A stretch of 64,000 nt of DNA, from the NCBI GenBank assembly GCA_026401035.1, contig JAPLNR010000064.1, forward strand, positions 1 through 64,000, in the 5' to 3' direction. Each line of letters opens with the position of its first letter. Position 1 is the stretch's first letter. Shown piece by piece: positions 35,978-44,236 of the stretch. A program made the translations under genes and the position numbers. This DNA is from Planctomycetia bacterium. GTDB lineage: Bacteria; Planctomycetota; Planctomycetia; Pirellulales; UBA1268. The notes under the pieces were generated by a model. The model saw only the letters and a program-made list of their open reading frames with translations. It had not been told where the DNA came from and did not search any database.

Positions 35978-36352
35978 ATGGCCAAGGCATCCCCCGCGAA
36001 CGCTTCCGACCCCGCCGCCACGATGACCGGCGCCGGGCATCACTATGCGATCGTCGCCGACGGCGGCCGGCAGTATCGCGTGAGCGAGGGGCAGGTCATG
36101 GAGATCGACTTCCGCCATCTGCCGGCTGGCAGCGAGGTGGTGTTTGACGAGGTGCTGGCCGTCAGCAAGGCCGGGCGGCTCACGCTCGGCACGCCGATGG
36201 TGAAGGGCGCGACCGTGAAGGCCGAGGTCATCGGACTGGTGCAGGGCACCAAGATCTTCGTGCAGAAGTTTGCCCGCCGCAAAAACTACCGCCGCCGCAC
36301 CGGCCATCGCTCGATCGCGACGAAGGTGCGGATCGCGAGCATCTCGGCCTGA
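35978..36352 (+). CDS. rplU: 50S ribosomal protein L21
   Basis: 124 aa, about 20 more than the usual 102-105 because of an N-terminal tail (ASPANASDPAATMTGAGHHYA) before the domain. YAIVADGGRQYRVSEGQV, then VKGATVKAEVIGLVQGTKI and VQKFARRKNYRRRTGHR, are the L21 core and its RNA-binding loop. Its usual neighbour rpmA (L27) is not downstream here: the next gene is the convergent ubiD. Confidence 0.95.
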   Translation: MAKASPANASDPAATMTGAGHHYAIVADGGRQYRVSEGQVMEIDFRHLPAGSEVVFDEVLAVSKAGRLTLGTPMVKGATVKAEVIGLVQGTKIFVQKFARRKNYRRRTGHRSIATKVRIASISA

Positions 36353-36394
36353 TGCCAAACAGGCACCCGCCTGTCGCACCCGTCCCCAGCCAAT

Positions 36395-36416
36395 GACAGG
36401 CTGAAGCCTGTCCTAC
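36395..36416. repeat. Dispersed palindromic repeat, copy 3
   Basis: GACAGGCTGAAGCCTGTCCTAC split over 22 bases, with a perfect 8-bp stem (GACAGGCT/AGCCTGTC) and a two-base centre. It sits between the convergent rplU and ubiD genes and could help terminate both. Confidence 0.6.
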
Positions 36417-38302
36417 AGCAATCCCGCCAGCGGACCGCCGCGTTGGCAGAGGGCGTCGACCTGGGCTGAGACGGCCGAATCCTCCTCGACCGGCGGCGCG
36501 TGATGCGGCTTGAGCCGCGCGTCGATGACGAGCGGCCCGCGACAGCCCCAGTGCTTCTGGTGCACCGCCGCATCGACGCCGTGAACGTCGGCCGCGGGAT
36601 TCGACCGCGTGAACGTCAACCAGAGCAGGTTTTCGAGGCTCGCGGCGGCGAAGTCGCTGTCATCGACGATCACGATCAGCGGCCAGGCCCGGAGCGGATG
36701 CTCCGGGCCGACCGACCTGCAGAGCCGCTCGATGTCGTCCGCCCACGGCGCCGTGGCCGCGAGCGCCCAGATCGCGGCATCGCTTTCCGCCTCCAGCCGG
36801 GGCCGCGGCTCGATCCGCGGCCCACTGATCGCGACGACGCCCGGCAGGCAGACGCGGGGATTGCCGAAGCCGTCGGGCAGCGTGATGCCGCCGGGCAGTT
36901 CCCGTGGCAACGACCGGATCGCCGGTCCCCGCGCGGCGACGACGAGCTTCGAACCCGCGTTGAGTCCGCTGCCCGAGTAGTCGAGCGTGTCGATCATGGT
37001 CTCGGTCTGGAAGTGGCAGTCGCGCCGCCAGTCGACCCGTTCGAGGAGGTGCGCGAGAAACGGTCGAATGTCGTGGGCATCGAGGCCGGGGGCGTCTCCC
37101 GCGGCGATGATGAAGAGATACTTCGCGAGCGAGAGCTGCCCCTGCCCGAGGATCGCCGAGGCCTGCGTGAGCAGTTCGGCCGGCCGCGTTGCCGGTTTCC
37201 AGGGGAGGTAGCGCTCGCTCCCCACGGCCAGGAGCAGCGGATGCACGCCCGAGGCGTCGACCGCATGCACGCTCTTCACGCCCGGCAGCACCGTCGGGAT
37301 CACGGGGCCGGTCAGTTCGTGGACGAGCCAGCCGAAGAGCGTGTCTTCCTGCGGCGGCCGCCCGACCACCGTGACCGGCCAGATCGCGTCGGCGCGGTGC
37401 CAGACATGGTCGACCTGCATGACGGGGAAATCATGCCGCCGGGCGTAGTAGCCGAGATGGTCGCCAAACGGGCCCTCGGGCTTCGTCGCCCCCGGATGCA
37501 CCGTGCCCTCGATCACGAAGTCGGCCTCAGCGTAGATGGCCGGGCGATTCTTCCGCGTGATCATCGGGATGCGATGGCCGGCGAGCACGCCGGCGAACGT
37601 GAGTTCGGAAAGCCCTTCCGGCAGCGGCATCACGGCCGAGGGGGCGAGTGCCGGCGCGCCGCCCACGAAGATCGCCACCTTCAGCGGCTCGCCGCGGGCC
37701 AGCGCCGCCGCATGGTGCACGCCGATGCCGCGATGCAGCTGGTAGTGGAGGCCGACCTCGCGGTCGTGCTCGTAGGCATTGCCCGCCAGTTGGACGCGGT
37801 ACATGCCGAGGTTCGAATGCTTCGTGCCGGGATGGTTCGGGTCTTCGGTGTAAACAGCCGGCAGGGTGACGAACGGTCCGCCGTCGCCGGGCCAGCTTGT
37901 CACCTGCGGCAGCCGCGAGAGCAGAATTTCACGGGCGAGCACCGGGCCCGAGCGGACGTGGCGTGGCAGCATTGAGAGGGCGTCGTACGGCGACCGCCAG
38001 TAGCGCCAGGGTTTTTTCAGTGCCTCGGCGGGATCGATCTTGAGTTCGACCAGCCGCTTCACGCGGTCGAGAGAGTCGGCGAAGATCCGCTCGATCCGCC
38101 GCTGCGTGCCGTAGAGGTTCACGAGCACTGGGAAGCCCGCGGCCTTGGGGTTCGTGAAGAGCACCGCCGGCCCGCCGGCGCGAAACAGCCGCCGCTGGAT
38201 CTCGGCGATCTCGAGGTGCGGGTCGACCGGGTGATCGATCTCGACGAGTTCCCCTTCCTCACGAAGGGCATTGACACAGGCGCGAAGCGTTCTGAATCCC
38301 AT
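36413..38302 (-). CDS. UbiD-family prenylated-FMN decarboxylase
   Basis: 629 aa, longer than the usual 480-500 because of a C-terminal extension of about 120 residues. The metal and prFMN residues can be seen: Asn164 and Arg169 in KHSNLGMYRVQL, and Glu276 in EGPFGDHLGYY (276-286). UbiD enzymes reversibly decarboxylate unsaturated or aromatic acids with cofactor made by a UbiX prenyltransferase, which is not in the window. Starts at the ATG at 38302, next to a long inverted repeat. Substrate cannot be told. Confidence 0.9.
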   Translation of the reverse strand: MGFRTLRACVNALREEGELVEIDHPVDPHLEIAEIQRRLFRAGGPAVLFTNPKAAGFPVLVNLYGTQRRIERIFADSLDRVKRLVELKIDPAEALKKPWRYWRSPYDALSMLPRHVRSGPVLAREILLSRLPQVTSWPGDGGPFVTLPAVYTEDPNHPGTKHSNLGMYRVQLAGNAYEHDREVGLHYQLHRGIGVHHAAALARGEPLKVAIFVGGAPALAPSAVMPLPEGLSELTFAGVLAGHRIPMITRKNRPAIYAEADFVIEGTVHPGATKPEGPFGDHLGYYARRHDFPVMQVDHVWHRADAIWPVTVVGRPPQEDTLFGWLVHELTGPVIPTVLPGVKSVHAVDASGVHPLLLAVGSERYLPWKPATRPAELLTQASAILGQGQLSLAKYLFIIAAGDAPGLDAHDIRPFLAHLLERVDWRRDCHFQTETMIDTLDYSGSGLNAGSKLVVAARGPAIRSLPRELPGGITLPDGFGNPRVCLPGVVAISGPRIEPRPRLEAESDAAIWALAATAPWADDIERLCRSVGPEHPLRAWPLIVIVDDSDFAAASLENLLWLTFTRSNPAADVHGVDAAVHQKHWGCRGPLVIDARLKPHHAPPVEEDSAVSAQVDALCQRGGPLAGLL

Positions 38303-38308
38303 AAAAAT

Positions 38309-38393
38309 AAAAGGTGACAGCCACCAAATCTGGGTAAAATGGAGAGCAGACAGTTATAGGCATCTTGCCCAGATTTGGTGGCTGTCACCTTTT
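38309..38393. repeat. 26-bp inverted repeat in the ubiD/osmC promoter gap
   Basis: The left arm at 38309-38334 (AAAAGGTGACAGCCACCAAA then TCTGGG) and the right arm at 38368-38393 are perfect reverse complements (26 of 26), with a 33-base spacer. Its edges are AT-rich on both sides. It fills most of the 107-base gap between divergent ubiD and osmC. Size and structure fit a MITE- or REP-like element or a strong cruciform or terminator; it has no coding content. Confidence 0.85.
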
Positions 38394-38409
38394 TTAGCGA
38401 AGGAGATCG

Positions 38410-38820
38410 ATGGTCAGCCTCACCACCACCTACGAAGGCGGGCTCCGCTGCCGTGCCGTCCACGGCCCGTCTGGCACCGCGCTCGTCACCGATGCCCCGG
38501 TCGATAACCACGGCAAGGGGGAGAGTTTCTCGCCCACCGACCTCGTGGCCACGGCGCTCGGGGCCTGCATGATGACGGTGATGGGGATCGTGGCCGAGCG
38601 GCACGGCATCGATCTGGTCGGCATGAAGTCGGAGACCGTGAAGGAGATGACGAAGGAGCCGCCGCGGCGGATCGCCGCGCTCCGCACGCGGCTCACCATT
38701 CCGCTGCCGGCCGATCATCCGAACCGGCAACTGCTCGAGCAGGCGGCCCACACCTGCCCGGTGCACAAGAGCCTCCATCCCGACATCGACGCCGCGATCG
38801 AATTCGTCTGGGCGGGCTGA
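38410..38820 (+). CDS. OsmC/Ohr-family peroxide-reducing protein
   Basis: 136 aa. Cys pair of the family: Cys in LGACMMTVMG and Cys in HTCPVHKSL. The RBS AAGGAG precedes the ATG at 38410. OsmC proteins reduce organic hydroperoxides with thiol help (lipoyl or dithiol). Motif TDLVATALGACMMT matches OsmC rather than Ohr. The inverted repeat upstream overlaps its expected promoter region. Confidence 0.9.
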   Translation: MVSLTTTYEGGLRCRAVHGPSGTALVTDAPVDNHGKGESFSPTDLVATALGACMMTVMGIVAERHGIDLVGMKSETVKEMTKEPPRRIAALRTRLTIPLPADHPNRQLLEQAAHTCPVHKSLHPDIDAAIEFVWAG

Positions 38821-38879
38821 CGGGAATCCTCAGGCAGAGCAAGCCAGAGCAGGACAAATCAGGGCAGGGCAGGAAGCCG

Positions 38880-40229
38880 ATGGCCGATCTCTTCAGTGCC
38901 TCACGCGCCGCGAATGTTGCGAGAGCCGCGCCGCTGGCCGCGCGGATGCGGCCCCGGCGGCTGGCCGACTATGTCGGGCAGGCGAAGGTCGTGGGGCAGG
39001 GGATGCTCCTCAGGCGGCTCATCGAGGCCGATCGCCTCGGATCGGTGATCCTCTACGGACCGCCGGGCGTCGGCAAGACGACGCTCGCTGAAATCATCGC
39101 GACCGAAACGAAGCGGCGGTTCGTCGAACTTTCGGCGACGGCCTCGGGCGTGAAGGAACTCCGCGAGGTGCTCGAGGCCGCCCGCCGTCGGCTCGAGGAC
39201 GACGGCCAGCGGACCTGCCTCTTCGTCGACGAGATCCACCGCTTCAACAAGTCGCAGCAGGATGTGTTATTGCCCGACGTGGAAAGCGGCGTGATCGCGC
39301 TCATCGGCGCGACCACGCAGAATCCTTTCTTCGCGCTCACGAGCGCCCTCGTGAGCCGCAGCCGGATTTTCGAGCTGGAGAGCCTGTCGCGGGATGACGT
39401 CGCCGAGATTCTCAGGCGGGCCGTAGCCGACCGGGAGCACGGGCTCGGAGGTGATCAGGTGACGCTCACGCCGGAGGCGGTGGAGTTTCTCGTGGAGACC
39501 TCCGACGGCGACGCCCGGCGGGCGCTCGGCGCCCTCGAGATCGGCGTGCTCTCGAGCAGCAGCCGGCCGCTCATCTTCACGCTCGACCTCGCCCAGGAGA
39601 GTGTGCAGCGGAAGGCCATTCAATACGACTCGGGCGATACCCACTACGACTGCGCCAGCGCCCTGATCAAAAGCATCCGCGGCAGCGATGCCGACGCTGG
39701 TCTCTACTGGCTCGCCCGAATGCTCGAAGGCGGGGAGGACGTGCGGTTTCTCTCGCGCCGCCTCGTGATCCTCGCCAGCGAGGACATCGGCAACGCCGAT
39801 CCGCGGGCCCTCATGATCGCGGTGGCCGCGATGCAGGCGACGGAGTTCGTCGGACTGCCCGAGTGCCAACTCACGCTTGCGCAGGCCGTGACGTATCTCG
39901 CGCTCGCCCCCAAGAGCAACGCCTGCACGGCGGCGATCGGCGCGGCCCGCAGCGACGTTCGTGAGAAGCAGGTGATCCCCGTGCCGCGGCACCTGCAGGA
40001 CAAGCACTACGCGGGGGCCAAGCGGCTCGGCCACGGGCAGGGCTATGAATACTCCCAGGATGCCCCCGACGGCATCGCCGCGCAGGACTATCTGGGCGTC
40101 GAGAAGCGGTATTACGAGCCGACCGACCGCGGCTTCGAACGCGACCTGGCCGAGCGGCTGGCCGAGATCCGCCGCCGGCTCAAGGACGGGCCCCGCCGGA
40201 ACGCCCAGGAACTGTCGCCTGAGCCGTGA
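38880..40229 (+). CDS. rarA: Replication-associated recombination protein A (MgsA/RarA)
   Basis: 449 aa AAA+ ATPase acting at stalled replication forks. Walker A GPPGVGKTT (residues 60-68, Lys66), Walker B CLFVDEIHRF (113-122), sensor-1 region GATTQNPFF and the C-terminal clamp-loader-like tail (KQVIPVPRHLQDKHYAGAKR, then GHGQGYEYSQDAPDGI) fit RarA throughout. Start ATG at 38880 with an AGGAAG upstream. Length as in the family. Confidence 0.95.
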   Translation: MADLFSASRAANVARAAPLAARMRPRRLADYVGQAKVVGQGMLLRRLIEADRLGSVILYGPPGVGKTTLAEIIATETKRRFVELSATASGVKELREVLEAARRRLEDDGQRTCLFVDEIHRFNKSQQDVLLPDVESGVIALIGATTQNPFFALTSALVSRSRIFELESLSRDDVAEILRRAVADREHGLGGDQVTLTPEAVEFLVETSDGDARRALGALEIGVLSSSSRPLIFTLDLAQESVQRKAIQYDSGDTHYDCASALIKSIRGSDADAGLYWLARMLEGGEDVRFLSRRLVILASEDIGNADPRALMIAVAAMQATEFVGLPECQLTLAQAVTYLALAPKSNACTAAIGAARSDVREKQVIPVPRHLQDKHYAGAKRLGHGQGYEYSQDAPDGIAAQDYLGVEKRYYEPTDRGFERDLAERLAEIRRRLKDGPRRNAQELSPEP

Positions 40230-40288
40230 ATCTGGGCGGCATGGACGCCGGAAAAAGTGTGGTAAACTCCCCTCACCGTTCGATCGGT

Positions 40289-40364
40289 GGTGGCTATAGC
40301 TCAGTTGGTTAGAGCACTAGATTGTGATTCTAGGGGTCGCGGGTTCGAGTCCCGTTAGCCACCC
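40289..40364 (+). tRNA. tRNA-His (anticodon GTG)
   Basis: GGTGGCTATAGCTCAG at the 5' end, anticodon loop TTGTGAT (GTG), T arm GCGGG-TTCGAGT-CCCGT, 3' AGCCACC-C. The extra G before the acceptor pairs with the C discriminator, the G-1:C73 identity pair of tRNA-His. CCA is not encoded. Confidence 0.96.
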
Positions 40365-40379
40365 TGTTAGTTTTTCGGG

Positions 40380-41612
40380 TTATTTCTGAGCCCCGCCCAG
40401 GTCGAGTTTCTTCCACGTGCGGCCGGAGAGCTTCGCCGCGTTCTCCACCGATAGCGGGCCGTTGTCCTTGAAGGTCAACGACTGGAGCTTCGGCATCGCC
40501 GCGATGGTCCCGGCGGACGCCTCCGTGACGCCGGTCTCCCGGATGGAAAGCTCCTTTAGGTTGGGCAGGCCGGCGATCACCGCCACCGTGGCGTCGGTCA
40601 TCTTTGGCAGGCTCCAGATGTCGAGCACCTCCAGCTCCCGGGCCGACGCGAGCTGACGCAGCCCCTCGTCACCGACGCTCGCGAGTTCGTGCAGGTAGAG
40701 CCGTTTGAGATGCGGCAGGCTGGTCAGCACCGCGAGCGCCGGATCGCCGACATCGGGCAGATCACGTAGCGTCAGGCGAGTGAGGGGCACGCCCGCGAGC
40801 GCGAGAACACCCTCCGAACCGAATCCCTGGCAGCGGAAGATCTCGAGCGAGGAGAGCTTGGAGAGCTTCGCGAGCTGCGGCCCCGCCGCATTGGTGATCG
40901 CGAAGTCCTGCATGAGCAGCGATTCGAGCGTTTGGCTCGCAGCCAGATCGGTGAGGCCTGAGTCGGTGACGGCCGTGCTGCGATGCTTCAGGCCGGTGAG
41001 CTGCGGCAGCTTGCCGACCACCGCCATCGTCATGTCGCCGGCCTCCATGTTGCCCCGCAGGTCGAGCGTTCGTAGCTGCGGCAGTTTGGAGAGGCGGCGG
41101 GTGTTGAGGTCATTGAAGCGGTTCTGGAGCAGGGTCAGCCGCTCGAGCTTCCCCAGGCTGGCGATCAGCTTCAGGGCAGTACCGGTCATGTTGGTGTTTG
41201 ACGACAGGTCGAGCTCGACGAGATCCGGAAAGGCCTCCGCAAGCTGCTGGACGCCCGCATCCGTGATGGCACTGTTGGTCAGCGCGATCGTGTCGAGCCT
41301 CTGGAGGCCCGTGAGCTGGCCCACCATCGCGTCGTTGAGAACCCGGCAGTTGAGGATCTGGAGTTTTTTCAGGTCAGCGAGCCGGCCGAAGAGCGCGATA
41401 TCGTCGGCCGTGAGATCCGCGCCGTCCTCGATCGCGATCTCGGTCAATTTCCCGGCGTCGTCGAGGCGAAACTTCGCCGCCTTGCCCAGGGATGCGAGCC
41501 GCGTTTTTGCAAGCTCCACGTCGGCGGCCGTCGCCGGCTCGGCCGTGGCGATCTGCCCGCCGACGGCATGCGTCACCAACAAGGCGATAAGCACGACCAG
41601 CAGGCGCATCAT
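40380..41612 (-). CDS. Exported leucine-rich-repeat protein
   Basis: 410 aa from the ATG at 41612 (the frame open beyond it to 43241 is a shadow of the next gene). A signal peptide covers residues 1-25 (LLVVLIALLVTHAVGGQIATA). After a short helical region the LRR array runs to the end: units such as LQRLDTIALTNSAITDAGVQ, LVELDLSSN, LKRLYLHELASVGDEGLRQL and LKELSIRETGVTEASAGT, of the 24-residue cysteine-containing or plant-like type. Likely periplasmic or surface, protein binding. Confidence 0.82.
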   Translation of the reverse strand: MMRLLVVLIALLVTHAVGGQIATAEPATAADVELAKTRLASLGKAAKFRLDDAGKLTEIAIEDGADLTADDIALFGRLADLKKLQILNCRVLNDAMVGQLTGLQRLDTIALTNSAITDAGVQQLAEAFPDLVELDLSSNTNMTGTALKLIASLGKLERLTLLQNRFNDLNTRRLSKLPQLRTLDLRGNMEAGDMTMAVVGKLPQLTGLKHRSTAVTDSGLTDLAASQTLESLLMQDFAITNAAGPQLAKLSKLSSLEIFRCQGFGSEGVLALAGVPLTRLTLRDLPDVGDPALAVLTSLPHLKRLYLHELASVGDEGLRQLASARELEVLDIWSLPKMTDATVAVIAGLPNLKELSIRETGVTEASAGTIAAMPKLQSLTFKDNGPLSVENAAKLSGRTWKKLDLGGAQK

Positions 41613-41668
41613 TCGGTCGCACCGCAACAGATTCTGCACGGAACCCTCTTTGAATTTCGGGATACGAA

Positions 41669-43189
41669 TCAGTCGAGCTGATACCCGGCCGGATAGGTCG
41701 GCTTGATCAGGTCGGCCACGCGGGGCGTCTTGAGGTCGGCGAGATTCGTGACCTGCAGGTTCTTGGCATCCCACTCGACCTTCTCGCCCCACTCGCCCAT
41801 CTCGCCGTTGGCGCCGCCCTTTGCGGCCGCCCAAACGGCGAGATTGCCCAGCAGGATGGTTTCGGTCAGCGGTCCGCCGCGATCGATGAAATTCGAATGG
41901 CAGATCTTCGGATCCCCGGCCTGCTTCGCCCGGAACAGCTCGAACATGTTGTTGACGTCGTTGCCCTTGCCCTTGTCCTCGGGGGCTTCGAAGTCGGCCT
42001 TCACCTTCTCGACGCCGCACAGCCGATAGTTGCCGCAGTAATCGTCGGTGCTGTAGAAGGCCCCCTTCTCGCCCACCACCAGCACACCGCTGTTGGAGAC
42101 GTCGGTGATGCCCCACTTGTCGAATACCTCCGCCGGCGGCTTGTTGCCCTTGCGGTCGTACCACCAGAACGGAATCGCCGGCCGCTCGGCGGTCTCGGGA
42201 AACTCGAACTTGATGATCGAGCTGGCCGGGAAGCTGTCGAAGTCGTGGCCCGTGCTCTTCGCCACCACCGACACCGGGTCGCGGAGTCCGCACGAGGCGA
42301 AGGGCACCGTCAGCATGTGACAGGCCATGTCGCCAAGCGCCCCCGTGCCGAAGTCCCACCAGCCGCGGTGCTGGAAGGAATGGTAGAGGCCGGGCCAGTA
42401 TTCCCGCGACGGTGCCACTCCCAGCCAGTTTTTCCAGTCGAGCCGCTCGAGGACCCGGCCGATCTCCTGTTGCTTCTTCTGCACGAGGTCGGCGACGATC
42501 TCGGCGACCTCCTCCGCGGTCGTGGCGGCATCCTCTTCTTCGGTGACCTGTGTCATCGCCTCGGCCTGGTATTTCCGCACGTTCATCCGTCGATTCGGAC
42601 CCTGGGCCCAGACGGGCCGATTCGACCAGGCATAGACCTCCTTGAGAGTCCCGAGCACGCCTGACCGCAGTTGCGCGATCGCTTCGCGGGAGGAGGGCAG
42701 GGCGGTGCCTTGGTTGCCCATCTGGGTGCAGACACCCTTTTCCTGGGCCACCTTGGCCAGGAGCCGCGCCTCGTAGATCGTTCGCGTGAGCGGCTTCTGC
42801 GTGTAGCAGCTGATTCCCAGCCGCATCGCGGCGAGCGTCGCCGGGGCATGCATGTGATCCGGAGTGCTGATCGTGACGATGTCGATGTTCTTGCCATGCT
42901 TGGCGAGCAGTTCGCGGTAATCGGTGAACCGCTCCGCCCCCTTGAACTTCTCCGAATTCCCCTTGCTCTCGAGCGTGTTGCGGTCGACGTCGCAGATCGC
43001 GACCACGTTGCCGAAGAGGGCGGCGTTGTCGGAATCGCTGCCCCCCTTGCCCCCCACGCCGATGCAGGCGACGTTCAACTGCTCTCCGGCCGAGTTGCTC
43101 CAGGCGGTGCGGCCGCCCGCAGCGACGAAATAGCCGGCGCCGGCCAAGGATGCGGCCTGCAGAAAATCGCGACGTGTGGTTGCTGGCAT
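41669..43189 (-). CDS. Tat-exported Gfo/Idh/MocA oxidoreductase
   Basis: 506 aa. A twin-arginine signal TTRRDFLQAASLAGAGYFVA is at the N-terminus. The Rossmann fold starts at VACIGVGGKGG (about residue 40), the catalytic-type Lys is in QKPLTRT, and STPDHMHAPATLAAMRLG is typical of the planctomycetal subfamily. The C-terminal domain is GFO_IDH_MocA-like. Acts on sugars or cyclitols with a bound NAD(P)-type cofactor in the periplasm; substrate unknown. Its neighbour at 41612 is separated by 56 bases on the same strand. Confidence 0.9.
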   Translation of the reverse strand: MPATTRRDFLQAASLAGAGYFVAAGGRTAWSNSAGEQLNVACIGVGGKGGSDSDNAALFGNVVAICDVDRNTLESKGNSEKFKGAERFTDYRELLAKHGKNIDIVTISTPDHMHAPATLAAMRLGISCYTQKPLTRTIYEARLLAKVAQEKGVCTQMGNQGTALPSSREAIAQLRSGVLGTLKEVYAWSNRPVWAQGPNRRMNVRKYQAEAMTQVTEEEDAATTAEEVAEIVADLVQKKQQEIGRVLERLDWKNWLGVAPSREYWPGLYHSFQHRGWWDFGTGALGDMACHMLTVPFASCGLRDPVSVVAKSTGHDFDSFPASSIIKFEFPETAERPAIPFWWYDRKGNKPPAEVFDKWGITDVSNSGVLVVGEKGAFYSTDDYCGNYRLCGVEKVKADFEAPEDKGKGNDVNNMFELFRAKQAGDPKICHSNFIDRGGPLTETILLGNLAVWAAAKGGANGEMGEWGEKVEWDAKNLQVTNLADLKTPRVADLIKPTYPAGYQLD

Positions 43190-43455
43190 GCGAGGGTCCT
43201 TTTCGTGATCCGGGCGTGAAAACGGCCGTGCCGACAGACAAACGCGTCCACTACGGCGAATGCCGGCCGGCCGTTATCGTAATCCGGCATCCGACTGAGG
43301 GATAGCCTTCGGGGGGCTCGGAGGGCGGTGATGGATCTGGGTCAGTGCGCCGTTTCTGCGGGCTGTTTGACTCCCCCCGCCAAAAGCGGTACCAAACTAT
43401 CGTCGCTGGCTTCGAGCCCGCATGTGCCCCGCCCCCTGTTGCGGAGACTCCGACT

Positions 43456-44205
43456 ATGATCCTGGGAAAACTCTGGAAGACGCTTGCCGCGCAGATAAAC
43501 AAGGTCGCCAATTTCTTCTGGACGGCCGATCCGGTCGCGCAACTCCAGTACGAATATGACAAGGCGGTCGACCAGATGAAGGAGGGCCGCGAGGGGCTCG
43601 AGCAATATCGGGCGCTCGTCGAGCGGGTGACGCGGCAGGTGAACGGCGACCGCGAGCACGTGGCCAAGCTCGAGGCCCAGGTGAAGGCCTACCTGCAGAT
43701 CGGCGAACGCGAGACCGCCGCCAAATTCGCCATGGAACTCCAGCGGGCGAAGAGGGAACTGGCCGAGAACGAGGCCCAGCTCAAGCTCCACGAGACGGCC
43801 TACGGCAACAATGTCTCAAAGGTGCAGCACGCGACCAAGAAGCTGGCCGACCTCAAGCACAAGATTCAGAAGTATGATGCCGAATTGAAGCTGAGCCGCG
43901 CTGAGGCCGAACTGGCCAAACTCGCCACTAGTTTCAACTTCGATATCACGACCGACTTCGGCCAGATCGAGGATGTGATCCAGGACAAGATCGGGCTCAA
44001 CCGGGCCAAGGTTCGCGTGGCGGCCGATCTTTCCGGCAACGGTCTCGAGAAGATCAAGACGGAGCAGGCCGTCGAGAAGAACATGGCGGACCAGGCGCTC
44101 CGCGAGTTTGAGATCGAGATGGGCATGGTGACTCCGGAAACGTCCGGCGTGAAGGCCGACGACAAGGAACTCGGATCGGAGCGGTCGAAGCAGAAGGCCA
44201 CCTGA
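43456..44205 (+). CDS. pspA: PspA/IM30 (Vipp1-like) membrane-stress protein
   Basis: 249 aa from the ATG at 43456. Nearly all helical: an amphipathic N-terminal helix (MILGKLWKTLAAQINKVANF), then the long coiled-coil hairpin (residues 30-180, e.g. QLQYEYDKAVDQMKEGREGL, LKHKIQKYDAELKLSRAEAE) and a C-terminal extension with ADDKELGSERS. PspA/Vipp1 proteins belong to the ESCRT-III superfamily and coat membranes under envelope stress. No pspBC or pspF is nearby; instead an AAA+ ATPase gene follows after 31 bases, so the two look like one transcript. Confidence 0.85.
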   Translation: MILGKLWKTLAAQINKVANFFWTADPVAQLQYEYDKAVDQMKEGREGLEQYRALVERVTRQVNGDREHVAKLEAQVKAYLQIGERETAAKFAMELQRAKRELAENEAQLKLHETAYGNNVSKVQHATKKLADLKHKIQKYDAELKLSRAEAELAKLATSFNFDITTDFGQIEDVIQDKIGLNRAKVRVAADLSGNGLEKIKTEQAVEKNMADQALREFEIEMGMVTPETSGVKADDKELGSERSKQKAT

Positions 44206-44236
44206 GACTCCCATCCCTCGCATTCAAGTCGCACCC

